DNA of 64,000 nt from contig CALJDU010000012.1 of the NCBI GenBank assembly GCA_938024995.1, positions 186,001 through 250,000 on the forward strand, in the 5' to 3' direction. Shown piece by piece: positions 36,871 to 46,223 of the stretch. Both the position numbers and the translations under genes were made by a program. The notes below the pieces were generated by a model. The model saw nothing but the letters and a program-made list of their open reading frames with translations, made no database searches and had not been told where the DNA came from. How positions within the stretch are numbered: position 1 is the first letter of the stretch; each line of letters starts with the position of its first letter. This stretch comes from an uncultured bacterium (GTDB lineage Bacteria > Myxococcota_A > Polyangia > Polyangiales > Houyiibacteriaceae).

Positions 36871-39675
36871 ATGGACGCGCGTGTTCAGTCAGCGAAAGAG
36901 GATCTCGCGAAACACGCTCCGGCGGTGGCCCCGCTCGCCAGTGACGAGATCCTGCGCCTGGCGTTATCCCGACCGCTCAGTCACGCAACGACCGAGGTCG
37001 TGCTTCGGGAGTCGTTCGCCACGGCCCGCGAGAGTCGTGACCCCGCCGCGCTCAAGCGCGCCCTTCGCCGCGCTCGGCACGCGGAGATCGTTCGGGTCGC
37101 GTTACGAGAGGTCCGCGCGGTCGCAGACATCGACCAAACCAGCCGGGAGCTCGCCCTGATCGCGAGCCAGGCGATCGACTGCGCGCTCTCGGTCTCCACC
37201 CGTGAGGTCTTCGCGCGACGAGGACGTCCGGTTCACACATCGACTCGCGAACACGTTGTCGACCAAGTCGTCCTCGGGATGGGGAAGCTGGGCGGCGGTG
37301 AGCTCAACCTCGGCAGCGACGTCGATATCGCGTTCTTCTACGAAACGGACGACGCGGAGGTTCTCCTCGACGGCGAGGTCCAGCACGACATCACACCGCA
37401 CGAGGTCTTCACGCGGATCGCGCGGGCGACGACGCGCGCGCTCGACGAGGTGACCGAGGATGGATTCGCCTATCGCGTCGACCTCCGCTTGCGCCCAGAA
37501 GGAACCCGCGGTCCACTCGTCAACTCGCTCGCCAGCGCCGAGCGCTACTACTTTACGTTTGGTCGCACCTGGGAACGCGCCGCGTTGCTTCGCGCGGGCC
37601 CCATCGCGGGCAACCCTGCCCTCGGCGAGTCGCTGTTGAGCGCGCTCCAACCTTTCATTTATCGCCGCGCGGTGGAGCCCGCGGTCGCCGACGCCCTGCG
37701 TTCCCTCGTGTTGCGGGCGCAACGAGCGGCTCACCCGCGCGACGTTAAGCTGACGCGAGGCGGCATCCGCGAGGCGGAGTTCTTCGTTCAGTCGCTGCAG
37801 CTCATCTGGGGCGGCCAGCACCCTTCGCTTCAGCTCCGCGGGACGATTGAAGCGCTCAAACGACTGGGGAGCTCCGGACTCGTGAGCAGCGGAGACGTGG
37901 AACAGCTCGCGGCGGACTGGGCGTTTCTTCGGGCGGTCGAACACCGCGTTCACCTTCGCCAGAGCTACCAGACCCACATCGTTCCCGACGGCGCTTCCCT
38001 GGAAGCGATGGCCGCTTCGCTTGGCTTCGAAAACGGTTCCGCGTTTGAAGACGCGCTCGACGCGACCCGCGAACGCGTCGCCTCGCTTTACGATTCCCTC
38101 GCTGAAGAGGAGCGCGCGTCCGCGCCGAGAGAGGACCTAGAGCTCACGGCGCTCATCGAGCGGGTGGTCGAGGGCGCGAGCGCGGACGAACTTCGCGACG
38201 AAGTGCAGCGCGTGCTCCCCGTCGATGACAAAGACGCCGCGGCCTCTCACTTAGTGAGGCTCGCGAGACGCGCCGAGTCGCCGCTCGGGCCACTTGGACG
38301 CGCGCGCTGCCCGAAACTCGGTGAGAAGCTCCTCGCCGAGATTCGCCTCGCCGCGGATCCGGATCGCGCGCTCTTGCACTGCGCGGATCTCTTTCGACGT
38401 GTCGGCTTCCACGGCGGCTATGATCGCTTGCTCGATTCGGACCCGCGGACGCTCTGTCGCTTGGTCGCGCTCTTCGGCTCGAGCGACACCCTCGCCTCTG
38501 CGCTCATCGCGCACCCCGAGGCGCTCGGTGAGCTGCTCATCGATCGCCCGATCGCGGATCCGCATGAGACGCACCGAGCGCTCCCGCTCACGCTGGACCA
38601 AGAGGAGTTCACCTCGCGGCTCCGCCGCCTGAAGCGCGAGTTCACGCTCTCCGTGGGCTTGGCGTTCTCCGCCGCCGATCGGGATCGACTTGAGTGCGAG
38701 GCCGCGCTGACCGCGCTCGCGGAGGCACAGATCCAGCGCGCCTTCGACTATGTCTACGAGCAGGTCACCGCGCGGCGTGGCGCGCCCGCAGACGACGCGC
38801 GCCTTTGCGTCGTCGCGATGGGGAAGCTCGGCGGACGAGAGCTGAGCTTCGGCTCCGACCTCGACCTCATTTTCGTCTACGACCGCGACGGCGACAACGG
38901 CGCGATCAGCAACCAAGAGCTCTTCACCCAGATCGCGCAGCGCCTGATGCGGGTGCTGAGTCACGCGGATCAAGAAGGCCCCGGCTACACCGTCGACGCG
39001 CGCTTGCGTCCAAGCGGGAGCCGCGGAGTGTTGGTCACTTCCTTTGCCGCGTTCAATCGCTACCACAGCCGGGACGCGAAACCGTGGGAGCGGCAGGCCC
39101 TGATCCGCGCGCGCCCCGTCGCTGGCGCGAGTGACCTCTTCGCCGAGGTCGAGGCGCTGACGCAACGCTCCGCGTTCCGCGATCCCGCGCCCGCCGAGGA
39201 CCTCGCGCACATGCGAGCGCGGATGCAACGCGAGCTTGCTGGAGAAAACGCGTCCCTTTACCATCCGAAGCTGGGCTACGGCGGACTGGTGGACGTCGAA
39301 TTTTGGGTCCAGTGGCACCAGATGCGGTTTGGAAGCAACGAGGACGTCAGGCCGCGACACACGCTGGAGGCGCTGCGTGCCCTCGCGCCTTACATCGACG
39401 CCGGTGACGCGGACATCCTCGCGCGCGGCCACGCCTTCTTTCGTGATGTCGAGCAAGCGCTCTCGCTGTTGAGTGATCGCCACAGCGCGAAGCTCTCGCT
39501 CGGAGGTCGCGTTGCGCATCGCGTCGCGCGTCGACTCGGCATTCGAGAGCGACACCGAGAGAGCGCCGCGGACAGCTTGGCGAAGACGTGGAGAGAGCAC
39601 GCGACGTCGGTCCGCAGCGTTTTTGAACGGACCATCGCGAGCGTCGGCGTCCCTGCGCCCTGGAGTCCATCGTGA
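36871..39675 (+). CDS. glnE: Bifunctional glutamine synthetase adenylyltransferase/deadenylyltransferase
   Basis: Adenylylates and deadenylylates glutamine synthetase to match nitrogen supply. The protein (934 residues, typical) has two nucleotidyltransferase domains, each with the GG(x)GS(D/x)D signature: GKLGGGELNLGSDVDIAF at about residue 136 and GKLGGRELSFGSDLDLIF at about residue 649, plus DARLRPSGSRGVLVT. The central regulatory region and the two GlnD-UR-PII-like linker segments are present. A downstream receiver/DUF4388 gene starts inside its stop codon (GTGA), so co-transcription is likely though a functional link is not obvious. Confidence 0.96.
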   Translation: MDARVQSAKEDLAKHAPAVAPLASDEILRLALSRPLSHATTEVVLRESFATARESRDPAALKRALRRARHAEIVRVALREVRAVADIDQTSRELALIASQAIDCALSVSTREVFARRGRPVHTSTREHVVDQVVLGMGKLGGGELNLGSDVDIAFFYETDDAEVLLDGEVQHDITPHEVFTRIARATTRALDEVTEDGFAYRVDLRLRPEGTRGPLVNSLASAERYYFTFGRTWERAALLRAGPIAGNPALGESLLSALQPFIYRRAVEPAVADALRSLVLRAQRAAHPRDVKLTRGGIREAEFFVQSLQLIWGGQHPSLQLRGTIEALKRLGSSGLVSSGDVEQLAADWAFLRAVEHRVHLRQSYQTHIVPDGASLEAMAASLGFENGSAFEDALDATRERVASLYDSLAEEERASAPREDLELTALIERVVEGASADELRDEVQRVLPVDDKDAAASHLVRLARRAESPLGPLGRARCPKLGEKLLAEIRLAADPDRALLHCADLFRRVGFHGGYDRLLDSDPRTLCRLVALFGSSDTLASALIAHPEALGELLIDRPIADPHETHRALPLTLDQEEFTSRLRRLKREFTLSVGLAFSAADRDRLECEAALTALAEAQIQRAFDYVYEQVTARRGAPADDARLCVVAMGKLGGRELSFGSDLDLIFVYDRDGDNGAISNQELFTQIAQRLMRVLSHADQEGPGYTVDARLRPSGSRGVLVTSFAAFNRYHSRDAKPWERQALIRARPVAGASDLFAEVEALTQRSAFRDPAPAEDLAHMRARMQRELAGENASLYHPKLGYGGLVDVEFWVQWHQMRFGSNEDVRPRHTLEALRALAPYIDAGDADILARGHAFFRDVEQALSLLSDRHSAKLSLGGRVAHRVARRLGIRERHRESAADSLAKTWREHATSVRSVFERTIASVGVPAPWSPS

Positions 39676-42470
39676 GTCTGTCCGTACTGATCGTGCAGCC
39701 CAACGCGCGGATCGCGCGCGAGATTGAAGCCGCGGCGCTGGCGGTGGGCTTGTCGCCGCGGGTTGTCTCCGATGGCGAGCGCGCGATTGATCACTTCGTT
39801 CAGCATCCTTCCGCCGTGGTCGTGGTGGACCTCGCGCTGCCCGGTCGTGACGGAGCCGCGACGATCGAGTCGATTCGCTGGGCCCCGCATGGGCCCGACG
39901 CCGCGATTGTGGTCACCGGGATCGACGCCGCTCCCGCGCGCGTCGAACGCGTCGCGGATGACGCGAACGCGGCCGCGATGGTCCTCGGGGTTCCCTCGCG
40001 CGCGTCCCTCATGCGCGCGCTAGAACGAGCGAAGCACGCGGTGCTCAAAGCAGATCGCTCCGACCACGGGAAAGCCACCCGTCGGCTCTCGGCGGTGAAC
40101 GTGGAAGAGGTCGAGGCCTACCTCGCGGAACGGCAGGCCGGCCCGGATTCTCAGCGACACACACCGATGGTGCAGCAGAGCGATGCGGCCGAGGCGTACG
40201 CACAAGAGCTCAGCACGGGCGGCAAGTTCGCGCCGCTCGCGACGGTCGGGCGTTCTTCCAGAGCGACCCCCCCGCCGGACGAAGACCCCGACGTCACCCG
40301 CGCGGCGGCGCGTCCGCGGAAAGAGCCTGCGAGTTCGCCCTCCGCCCGATCGGACCTCTCCTCTTCATCCGGTTCACGAGAGCGCGAGCGCCCCCTCCTC
40401 TCGTCTGCTTCTGTTCCACGGGCGACGCACCCCATCTCCGAGCCCCCCGAGCCGCGCACCCTTCCGCCGACCGACGAGCACACGGCGCGCGAAGGTCTCG
40501 CGGTGGAGCGACGCGCCCGCGAAGCCCAAGAGCTCGCGCGGCTGTCGGGCGTCCTCCGCGATGTCTCGTTTCCCTACCTTCTGTCTCGTCTCGCGGAGCA
40601 GCGAGCAACGGGAGCGCTGGTCCTCGAGTCCGATGCGCTCAAGAACACGACCACCGGCGGCTCTCCGAAGAAGGTCATCTTCTTCCGCAACGGGATCCCG
40701 CTTCACGTCGACTCCAACATCTACGACGAGACGCTCGGCCAGGTCTTGATCAAGACGCGCGCGATCACGCAGGACCAGCTCCGCGAGTCCCTCGCGCTGG
40801 TCGGAGAGGGCGCGGGGCGACACGGCGGGGTCCTGGTCGCGATGGGCGCGCTGGCGCCGCGAGATCTCCGAGAGGCGCTTGAGGAGCAGCAGCGCTCTCG
40901 GCTCTTCGAGCTCTTCTCGTGGCCGTCCGGGACCTTCAGCTTCACCGATGAGCTCAACCCGCCGACCCGCACCGTGACCCTTGAGATGGCGCTCTCTGAC
41001 ATTGTTCATCACGGGGTCGTCCACTACACGCCGCGCGACATCGTCTTCAAAGCCTTCGACGACCGTGGCGGCAAGTTCGTCATCCCCGAGGTGCGTCGGC
41101 TCGACCCGCTCAGCGACCGAATCCCCGACGACGACGCCGAGTTCTACTCTTTGCTAACGGGGACCCAGACCCTCTCCAGTCTCCTGCGGGACCAGCGCAC
41201 GTTCGACCGCGCGAGTCGTCTTCTCTTCGCCGCGGAGTGCATCGGCGCGATCGAGATTCGCGACGCGCCTGAGTTCGTGAACCGTGAACATCCCTCGCGA
41301 GAGATCGCGCTGCCGAACCTCGGCGCCGAGCGTCTCGAGCTCGCCCGGGTCGCGGTGCTCTTTCGCTCGGGTCTCTTCGGGCAAGCGCTCAACGTGACTG
41401 AGGGAACGGACGCCGCGCGAGACGCGCTGGTGGCTGTGGAAACCAAGGCGAACGCCTGGAGCGGCCCAGGCGTCGAGCGAGAAATTCGTACCAACGCCCT
41501 CGAGATCCTGGCGCTCCTTCCGCGCGCCCGTCGCGTGCTCACCTCGCGCTTCGTCGCGCCGGTGGCCGAGCCGAGCGAGGCTTCTTCGGGCGTTTCGGGT
41601 GTGAAGACAGAAGGCTCGGGGTCGGCTTCGTTTTCCGGGCACCTCGAGCGCGACGCCGGGGAGCCGTCTCGCGACGAGAGCCGCGCGCACATGGATGACA
41701 GCCACGCGCGCATTGAAGACGACCTCGAAGACGAGACCACAACGCGCGGGATCAAGATCGAGATCGGAGCCAAGGACTGGCGACCTTCGTTGGGTCGTGA
41801 GTCTGCCCCCGCGCTCGCTCCGGACCGTCCCCTTCGCGTGGCGCCCCCCTCGGATCCGGGCGGACCCATCCGCGCCACGTTTGCGGCCGAAGAGGCTCAC
41901 GAGAGCTCGACGCCGCCTCCGCCCACGCGGGCCGAGGACGCCTCCACCCCGAGCACGCGTTCGGCTGACTTCTACGAGTCGGTCATTCCGCCCGCGAACG
42001 AGAGCGCCGAACTTTCGCCAGCCGACAAGCTCGCCGCGGAGCGGGCCGCCGCCGAGGCCGAAGAAGAGGCTGCAGAAGCGCTCGACGACAAGGTCGACAA
42101 CATGCTGCAAGCGGAGCGCTACTTCCGACGTGCAGAACGAGCGCTCGCCCGCGACAAGCCAGAGAGCGCAAAGAAGAACTTTCAGCGCGCGGTGGATCTC
42201 TGCCCTTCTGAGGGAGAGTTCGTCGCTCACCTTGGGTACGTCCGCTTACTCTTGGGTGACACCGAGGGCGAAGACGCGATGGAGCAGCTCATCTCGGGGT
42301 GCTCGCTTTCGCCTCAGAACGCGAGGCTTCACCTCCTCAAAGCGAGGTCGCTCCGAAGCGCAGGACGCGACGCAGACGCCCGAAACGCGTACAGCGACGC
42401 GCTGTCGGCGGATCCGGATCTCAAAGAAGCGCTCGACGGCCTCCGCGAACTCACGCCGCCGCGCGTGTAG
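39672..42470 (+). CDS. Receiver-like/DUF4388/TPR protein
   Basis: A 932-residue three-part protein. Residues 1-120 resemble a response-regulator receiver (VLIVQPNARIAREIEAAALA ... VVVVDLALPGRDGAATIES), retaining the acceptor-type Asp in VVDLALPGRDG but lacking the usual acidic pair at the start of the fold (QPN instead of DD). Residues about 290-510 carry a DUF4388-type region (LSRLAEQRATGALVLE; VIFFRNGIPLHVDSNIYDE; GQVLIKTRAITQDQLRESL). Long Pro/Ser/Glu-rich linkers separate this from C-terminal TPR units (KSAKKNFQRAVDLCP-like pattern near 830; SLRSAGRDADARNAYSDALS near 900). DUF4388 proteins are frequent in myxobacteria and often tied to gliding or signalling, but this one is uncharacterised. 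Confidence 0.8.
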   Translation: MSLSVLIVQPNARIAREIEAAALAVGLSPRVVSDGERAIDHFVQHPSAVVVVDLALPGRDGAATIESIRWAPHGPDAAIVVTGIDAAPARVERVADDANAAAMVLGVPSRASLMRALERAKHAVLKADRSDHGKATRRLSAVNVEEVEAYLAERQAGPDSQRHTPMVQQSDAAEAYAQELSTGGKFAPLATVGRSSRATPPPDEDPDVTRAAARPRKEPASSPSARSDLSSSSGSRERERPLLSSASVPRATHPISEPPEPRTLPPTDEHTAREGLAVERRAREAQELARLSGVLRDVSFPYLLSRLAEQRATGALVLESDALKNTTTGGSPKKVIFFRNGIPLHVDSNIYDETLGQVLIKTRAITQDQLRESLALVGEGAGRHGGVLVAMGALAPRDLREALEEQQRSRLFELFSWPSGTFSFTDELNPPTRTVTLEMALSDIVHHGVVHYTPRDIVFKAFDDRGGKFVIPEVRRLDPLSDRIPDDDAEFYSLLTGTQTLSSLLRDQRTFDRASRLLFAAECIGAIEIRDAPEFVNREHPSREIALPNLGAERLELARVAVLFRSGLFGQALNVTEGTDAARDALVAVETKANAWSGPGVEREIRTNALEILALLPRARRVLTSRFVAPVAEPSEASSGVSGVKTEGSGSASFSGHLERDAGEPSRDESRAHMDDSHARIEDDLEDETTTRGIKIEIGAKDWRPSLGRESAPALAPDRPLRVAPPSDPGGPIRATFAAEEAHESSTPPPPTRAEDASTPSTRSADFYESVIPPANESAELSPADKLAAERAAAEAEEEAAEALDDKVDNMLQAERYFRRAERALARDKPESAKKNFQRAVDLCPSEGEFVAHLGYVRLLLGDTEGEDAMEQLISGCSLSPQNARLHLLKARSLRSAGRDADARNAYSDALSADPDLKEALDGLRELTPPRV

Positions 42471-42549
42471 CTTTTCGTCGCTCCCGCGTCTCTTTCGGGT
42501 CGCTCGGGATGAAGCGCACGCTCGCGCGCTCTCGTGATACAACGCGCGC

Positions 42550-43464
42550 ATGGTCGAAAAGGGCAAAAAGATCTGGTTTGACGGTGAACTCGTCGACTGG
42601 GACGACGCGAACGTTCACGTGCTCACGCACTCGCTCCACTACGGGCTCGGCGTCTTTGAAGGCATCCGTTGCTACAAGACGAGCGACGGGCGGAGCAGCG
42701 TGTTCCGGCTCGAGGAGCACATCCGGAGGCTCTTCGACTCGGCGAAGATCTGCATGATGGAGATCCCGTTCACGCAAGAGCAGGTCGTCGAGGCGTGTCT
42801 CGAGACGGTCCGCGTCAACGGGCTCGACGAGTGCTACCTGCGCCCGCTCGCGTTCGTGGGTGACGGCAAGATGGGCCTCGGCGCGCTCGGGAACCCCACC
42901 CGCCTCGCGATCATCACTTGGCCCTGGGGCGCTTACCTCGGCGAAGAAGCGCTACGGCAAGGCATCCGGTTGAAGGTCAGCTCGTTCAGCCGCGCGGGCG
43001 TCAACTCGCTCATGGCGAAGGGCAAGATCGTCGGCCACTACGTCAACTCGATCCTCGCGAAGCGCGAGGCGCTGATCGACGGCTACGACGAGGCGCTCAT
43101 GCTCGACCCGCAGGGCTACGTCTGCGAAGCGTCCGGCGAGAACGTCTTCGTCATCCGCGACGGCGTCGTCTCCACCTCTCCCCTCGGGACCTCGATCCTC
43201 GGGGGCATCACGCGGCACTCCGTCATCACGCTGATGCGCGAAATGGGGCTCGAGGTGAAGGAGCGCCTGATCTCCCGGGACGAGCTCTACATCGCGGACG
43301 AGGTCTTCCTGGTGGGCACCGCGGCGGAGGTCACCCCGGTCCGCGAGCTCGACAACCGGCAGATCGGAATCGGTTCACGGGGCCCGATCACGGAGCGCGT
43401 GCAATCGCGCTACTTCGCCGCGGTTCGAGGCGACGCGCCCGCCGACTGGCAAACGTTCATCTAG
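42550..43464 (+). CDS. ilvE: Branched-chain amino acid aminotransferase
   Basis: PLP fold-type IV aminotransferase for the last step of Leu, Ile and Val synthesis. Signatures: VLTHSLHYGLGVFEGIRCYK near the N-terminus, the Schiff-base lysine context GKIVGHYVNSILAKREALID, and the cofactor loop EASGENVFVIRDGVVSTSP plus GTSILGGITRHSVI. Length is 304 residues, typical. It lies 79 bases after the DUF4388 gene and is followed by an intrinsic terminator. Confidence 0.95.
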   Translation: MVEKGKKIWFDGELVDWDDANVHVLTHSLHYGLGVFEGIRCYKTSDGRSSVFRLEEHIRRLFDSAKICMMEIPFTQEQVVEACLETVRVNGLDECYLRPLAFVGDGKMGLGALGNPTRLAIITWPWGAYLGEEALRQGIRLKVSSFSRAGVNSLMAKGKIVGHYVNSILAKREALIDGYDEALMLDPQGYVCEASGENVFVIRDGVVSTSPLGTSILGGITRHSVITLMREMGLEVKERLISRDELYIADEVFLVGTAAEVTPVRELDNRQIGIGSRGPITERVQSRYFAAVRGDAPADWQTFI

Positions 43465-43508
43465 TTCGCTCGACATGCAGGCTCCACCGGGTCCGCAACA
43501 AACAAAAG

Positions 43509-43538
43509 AAAACCCGAGAGTCGCCTCTCGGGTTTTTT
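43509..43538. terminator. Intrinsic terminator after ilvE
   Basis: AAAACCCGAGAG-tcgc-CTCTCGGGTTTTTT: a perfect stem followed by a T-run, 45 bases past the ilvE stop. The A-run on the other side means it can also act for the convergent zinc-ribbon gene. Confidence 0.93.
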
Positions 43539-43568
43539 CGTGCGGTGTTTCGTGCGCGATGAGCGGAC

Positions 43569-44339
43569 TCAGGCGCTGGCTTCGGGCGCGACTTCTTCGG
43601 TGCTCGCCTCACCCGCTTCTTCATTCGGGTCGCGCATGACGTCCTCGTGAATGATGATCGTCTGGCACTGCGGACACCGCGTCAGCGTCTCGGCGCGCGT
43701 CACCTCGATGTAGAGCTGCGCGGGGAGCGACATGCGGCACTTGGAGCACGTGCGGTCTTTCACGAAGACGACCGCGGTGCCCTTGCTCTTCTTGAAACGC
43801 TCGTAGCGCTTCATCGTCATCTTGTCGATCTTCTCGACGACGTCTTCGCGTCCCTTGAGGACCTTGGAGCGCTCGGCGTTGACGATGGCCAAACGGGCGG
43901 TCGCCTTGGTCTCCTCTTCCTTGAGATTCCCGTGCGCCTCTTTGAACTGCTCTTCACGGGTGGCGAGCGAGGTCGACTTACGCTCGATCGCTTCCTCGAG
44001 CCGCGTGATCTCTTCCTCGCGCTCACGGATGGCGCGCCGGTTGGCGTCCACCTCGCGCTCCGCGGCGTCGGCTTCCTTGAGGTTCCGTGCCTTCGCCGCC
44101 TTCGCTTTGGCCTTCGCCAAACCGTCCGTGCGGTTCTTCAGCTCGTCGACCTGCTGCGCGCGCAGCTTGGTCGCCTCCGCGAGCTGTTCACGCTCGCGCT
44201 CCAGCAACGCCTCAAGGGTCTGCACATCGCTGCGCATCTCCTCGATTCGCTCGGGAAGCTCTTTAAGTTCAATGTCGAAATCTCGCGCCGACGCGTCCAT
44301 CGTCGCGAGTTTTCCTAGCGCTACCAGCTCGTCTCGCAC
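43569..44339 (-). CDS. Coiled-coil C4 zinc-ribbon protein
   Basis: A 256-residue protein that is almost entirely a long coiled coil (ELKELPERIEEMRSDVQTLE onward, with heptad Leu/Glu/Arg patterns) ending in a zinc ribbon: CSKCRMSL...CPQCQTI, with the four cysteines spaced as two CxxC knuckles. This architecture matches the CT398/YacF-like (zf-RING_7) family found in many Gram-negatives, where the N-terminal coiled coil resembles SMC-like hairpins; some members bind RNA polymerase or nucleic acid, but the role is not settled. Divergent from fahA. Confidence 0.85.
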   Translation of the reverse strand: MRDELVALGKLATMDASARDFDIELKELPERIEEMRSDVQTLEALLEREREQLAEATKLRAQQVDELKNRTDGLAKAKAKAAKARNLKEADAAEREVDANRRAIREREEEITRLEEAIERKSTSLATREEQFKEAHGNLKEEETKATARLAIVNAERSKVLKGREDVVEKIDKMTMKRYERFKKSKGTAVVFVKDRTCSKCRMSLPAQLYIEVTRAETLTRCPQCQTIIIHEDVMRDPNEEAGEASTEEVAPEASA

Positions 44340-44446
44340 GCCCGGCGTGTAGCCCTTTCCGGATGGAACCGCAAGTGAGAAGCATCGAGCGTCTCGTCTT
44401 CGGAACGCGCTCTTCAGTCGCGGCGGGATCTGATAGGACGATTGCC

Positions 44447-45745
44447 ATGAGCCGAGACCTCGACGACACCCACGATCCCGACCTTGAGTCCTTCCTCGCT
44501 TCGGCGCAGAAAAGCGCGTTCCCGATTCAGAACTTGCCCTTTGGTGTGTTCCGCCGCGCGGGTACCGATGAGGCGTTCCGTGGCTGCGTCGCGATAGGTG
44601 ACCAGGTCGTCGACCTTCTGGCGGTTCAGGCGAGCGGTGGACTCGGGAGCGCTGACGACGCGCTCGCGCTCACGGTCGGCGAGACGCTAAACCCTTTCAT
44701 GGACGCAGGCTCCGAAGCCTCAGGCGCCCTTCGCCGGGCCCTCGTGAGCGCGCTACGGAAGGGCTCGACGCGGGAGGAGCAGCTGAGGGGGTGCTTGGTC
44801 GCGATGAGCGCGGCAGAGTTCGCGCTGCCCGCCCGTGTTGGCGACTACACCGATTTCTACACCTCGGTGCACCACGCCACGAACATCGGTCGGCTCTTCC
44901 GCCCCGACAACCCACTGCTCCCGAACTACAAGTGGATCCCGATCGGCTATCACGGTCGGAGCTCCTCGGTGATCGTCTCGGGCGCGCCGATCCCGCGACC
45001 CCGTGGACAGAAGCGCCCCAGCGACGGGGCGCCGCCCTTCGGTCTCAGCAGCCGTCTCGACTATGAGCTTGAGCTCGGTGTTTACATCGGTCGCGGCAAC
45101 GCGCTCGGGACCCCGATCGGGATCGGCGACGCGGAGGACCACGCGTTCGGCGTCTCGCTGCTCAACGACTGGTCCGCGCGCGACATCCAAGCGTGGGAGT
45201 ACCAACCGCTTGGACCCTTCCTCGGAAAGAACTTCGCCACCTCGGTCTCGCCCTTCATCGTCACCATGGAAGCGCTCGCGCCCTTCCGCTCTGGCTTCTC
45301 CCGAAACGCTGACGACCCTCAGCCGCTCGCCTACCTCACCAGCAACGAAAACAGCTCCGCCGGAGCGCTCGACATCTCGCTTGAGGTCGAGCTCACCACC
45401 ACGCGCTCACGCGCCGAAGGCAGCGCGCCCTTCTCGCTCGGCAAGTCCAGCTACGGCCACGCCTACTGGACCCTCGCCCAGATGATCACGCACCACACCG
45501 TGAACGGCTGCAATCTCCGCGCGGGCGACCTCCTCGGAACCGGCACCCTCTCGGGCCCCGACGCCGGCAGCGAAGGCGCGCTGATCGAGCTCACCAAGTC
45601 TGGCCGCGAACCGATCACGCTCCCGAACGGCGAGACCCGAAGCTTCCTCGAAGACGGTGACGAAGTGATCCTGCGCGGCCACTGCGAACGCGAAGGCTTC
45701 GCACGAATCGGCCTCGGGGAAGTCCGCGGCCGAATCGTCGGCTGA
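44447..45745 (+). CDS. fahA: Fumarylacetoacetase
   Basis: Last step of tyrosine/phenylalanine catabolism, cleaving fumarylacetoacetate to fumarate and acetoacetate. Start ATG 44447 gives MSRDLDDTHDPDLESFL; an in-frame ATG at 44363 would add 28 residues and overlaps the zinc-ribbon gene start region. Family signatures: YTDFYTSVHHATNIGRLFRP (catalytic His and metal Asp), NYKWIPIGYHGRSSSV, LDYELELGVYIG and NDWSARDIQAWEYQPLGPF. Length 432 residues fits. Other tyrosine-degradation genes are not in this window. Confidence 0.93.
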   Translation: MSRDLDDTHDPDLESFLASAQKSAFPIQNLPFGVFRRAGTDEAFRGCVAIGDQVVDLLAVQASGGLGSADDALALTVGETLNPFMDAGSEASGALRRALVSALRKGSTREEQLRGCLVAMSAAEFALPARVGDYTDFYTSVHHATNIGRLFRPDNPLLPNYKWIPIGYHGRSSSVIVSGAPIPRPRGQKRPSDGAPPFGLSSRLDYELELGVYIGRGNALGTPIGIGDAEDHAFGVSLLNDWSARDIQAWEYQPLGPFLGKNFATSVSPFIVTMEALAPFRSGFSRNADDPQPLAYLTSNENSSAGALDISLEVELTTTRSRAEGSAPFSLGKSSYGHAYWTLAQMITHHTVNGCNLRAGDLLGTGTLSGPDAGSEGALIELTKSGREPITLPNGETRSFLEDGDEVILRGHCEREGFARIGLGEVRGRIVG

Positions 45746-46035
45746 GTCGGTCACAAGAGCTGCGACCCACCATCCGCAGCGCGCCCACTCAAGTGATCAA
45801 GAACGGCCACGATCGCAAACGAACACCCAAGAACCGCGCACCGTGACACGAACACTCGAGCGTTCGTTGAGTGCTGATGACGCCCGAAGACCACCGATCG
45901 TTGTGACGCGGTTGGGGACTCCCAGCGAGCATGAAGCAAGAACGGCCGCAGGGCCGTAGCGAAGCGGCGCGCAGCGGAGCGAACGGCGGGAGCGCGGAAG
46001 CGCTGGGTCTGCGACTCAGACCCAAAATAGAAAGG
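45746..46035. other. Intergenic region between fahA and the tRNA
   Basis: About 290 bases without a supported gene. It contains small hairpins, ACGGCC-gcag-GGCCGT (45942-45957) and the one listed at 46005-46023, and a short G/C-rich purine tract (around 45958-45990). The frame 45751-46065 on the minus strand starts within the tRNA and looks non-coding. Confidence 0.5.
46005..46023 (-). terminator. Hairpin just past the tRNA 3' end
   Basis: GGGTCTG-cgact-CAGACCC, a perfect 7-base stem 12 bases past the tRNA 3' end (minus strand). No T-run follows, so it may be a processing or weak termination hairpin. Confidence 0.45.
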
Positions 46036-46109
46036 TAGGCCCACCAGGACTCGAACCTGGAACAACCCCGTTATGAGCGGGGGACTCTAACCAATTGAGC
46101 TATAGGCCC
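46036..46109 (-). tRNA. tRNA with CAU anticodon (Met or Ile2)
   Basis: A 74-base cloverleaf on the minus strand: acceptor GGGCCTA pairing with TGGGCCT (two G-T pairs), D arm GCTC/GAGT, anticodon stem CCCCG/CGGGG with loop CTCATAA, variable loop TTGTT, T arm CCAGG/CCTGG around TTCGAGT, discriminator A. The 3' CCA is not encoded (ACCT follows). A CAU anticodon is used by elongator tRNA-Met and by tRNA-Ile2 after lysidine modification by TilS, and the body alone does not settle which; tilS is in this window. It is on the same strand as, and downstream of, rpoD. Confidence 0.93.
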
Positions 46110-46223
46110 TTGTTGTCCGAAGACTGGGAGATGGTAACCACAGATTGAGCGCAAAAACGAAAATGACGCCTGAGCGCTCAGCCCAGACGTCACTCGTGCG
46201 AGATCGGCTGCGCCTTCCTGAAA

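Noticed and set aside
45751..46065. Minus-strand frame of 104 residues beside the tRNA
   Set aside because: It starts inside the tRNA, has no ribosome binding site and no coding-like composition.
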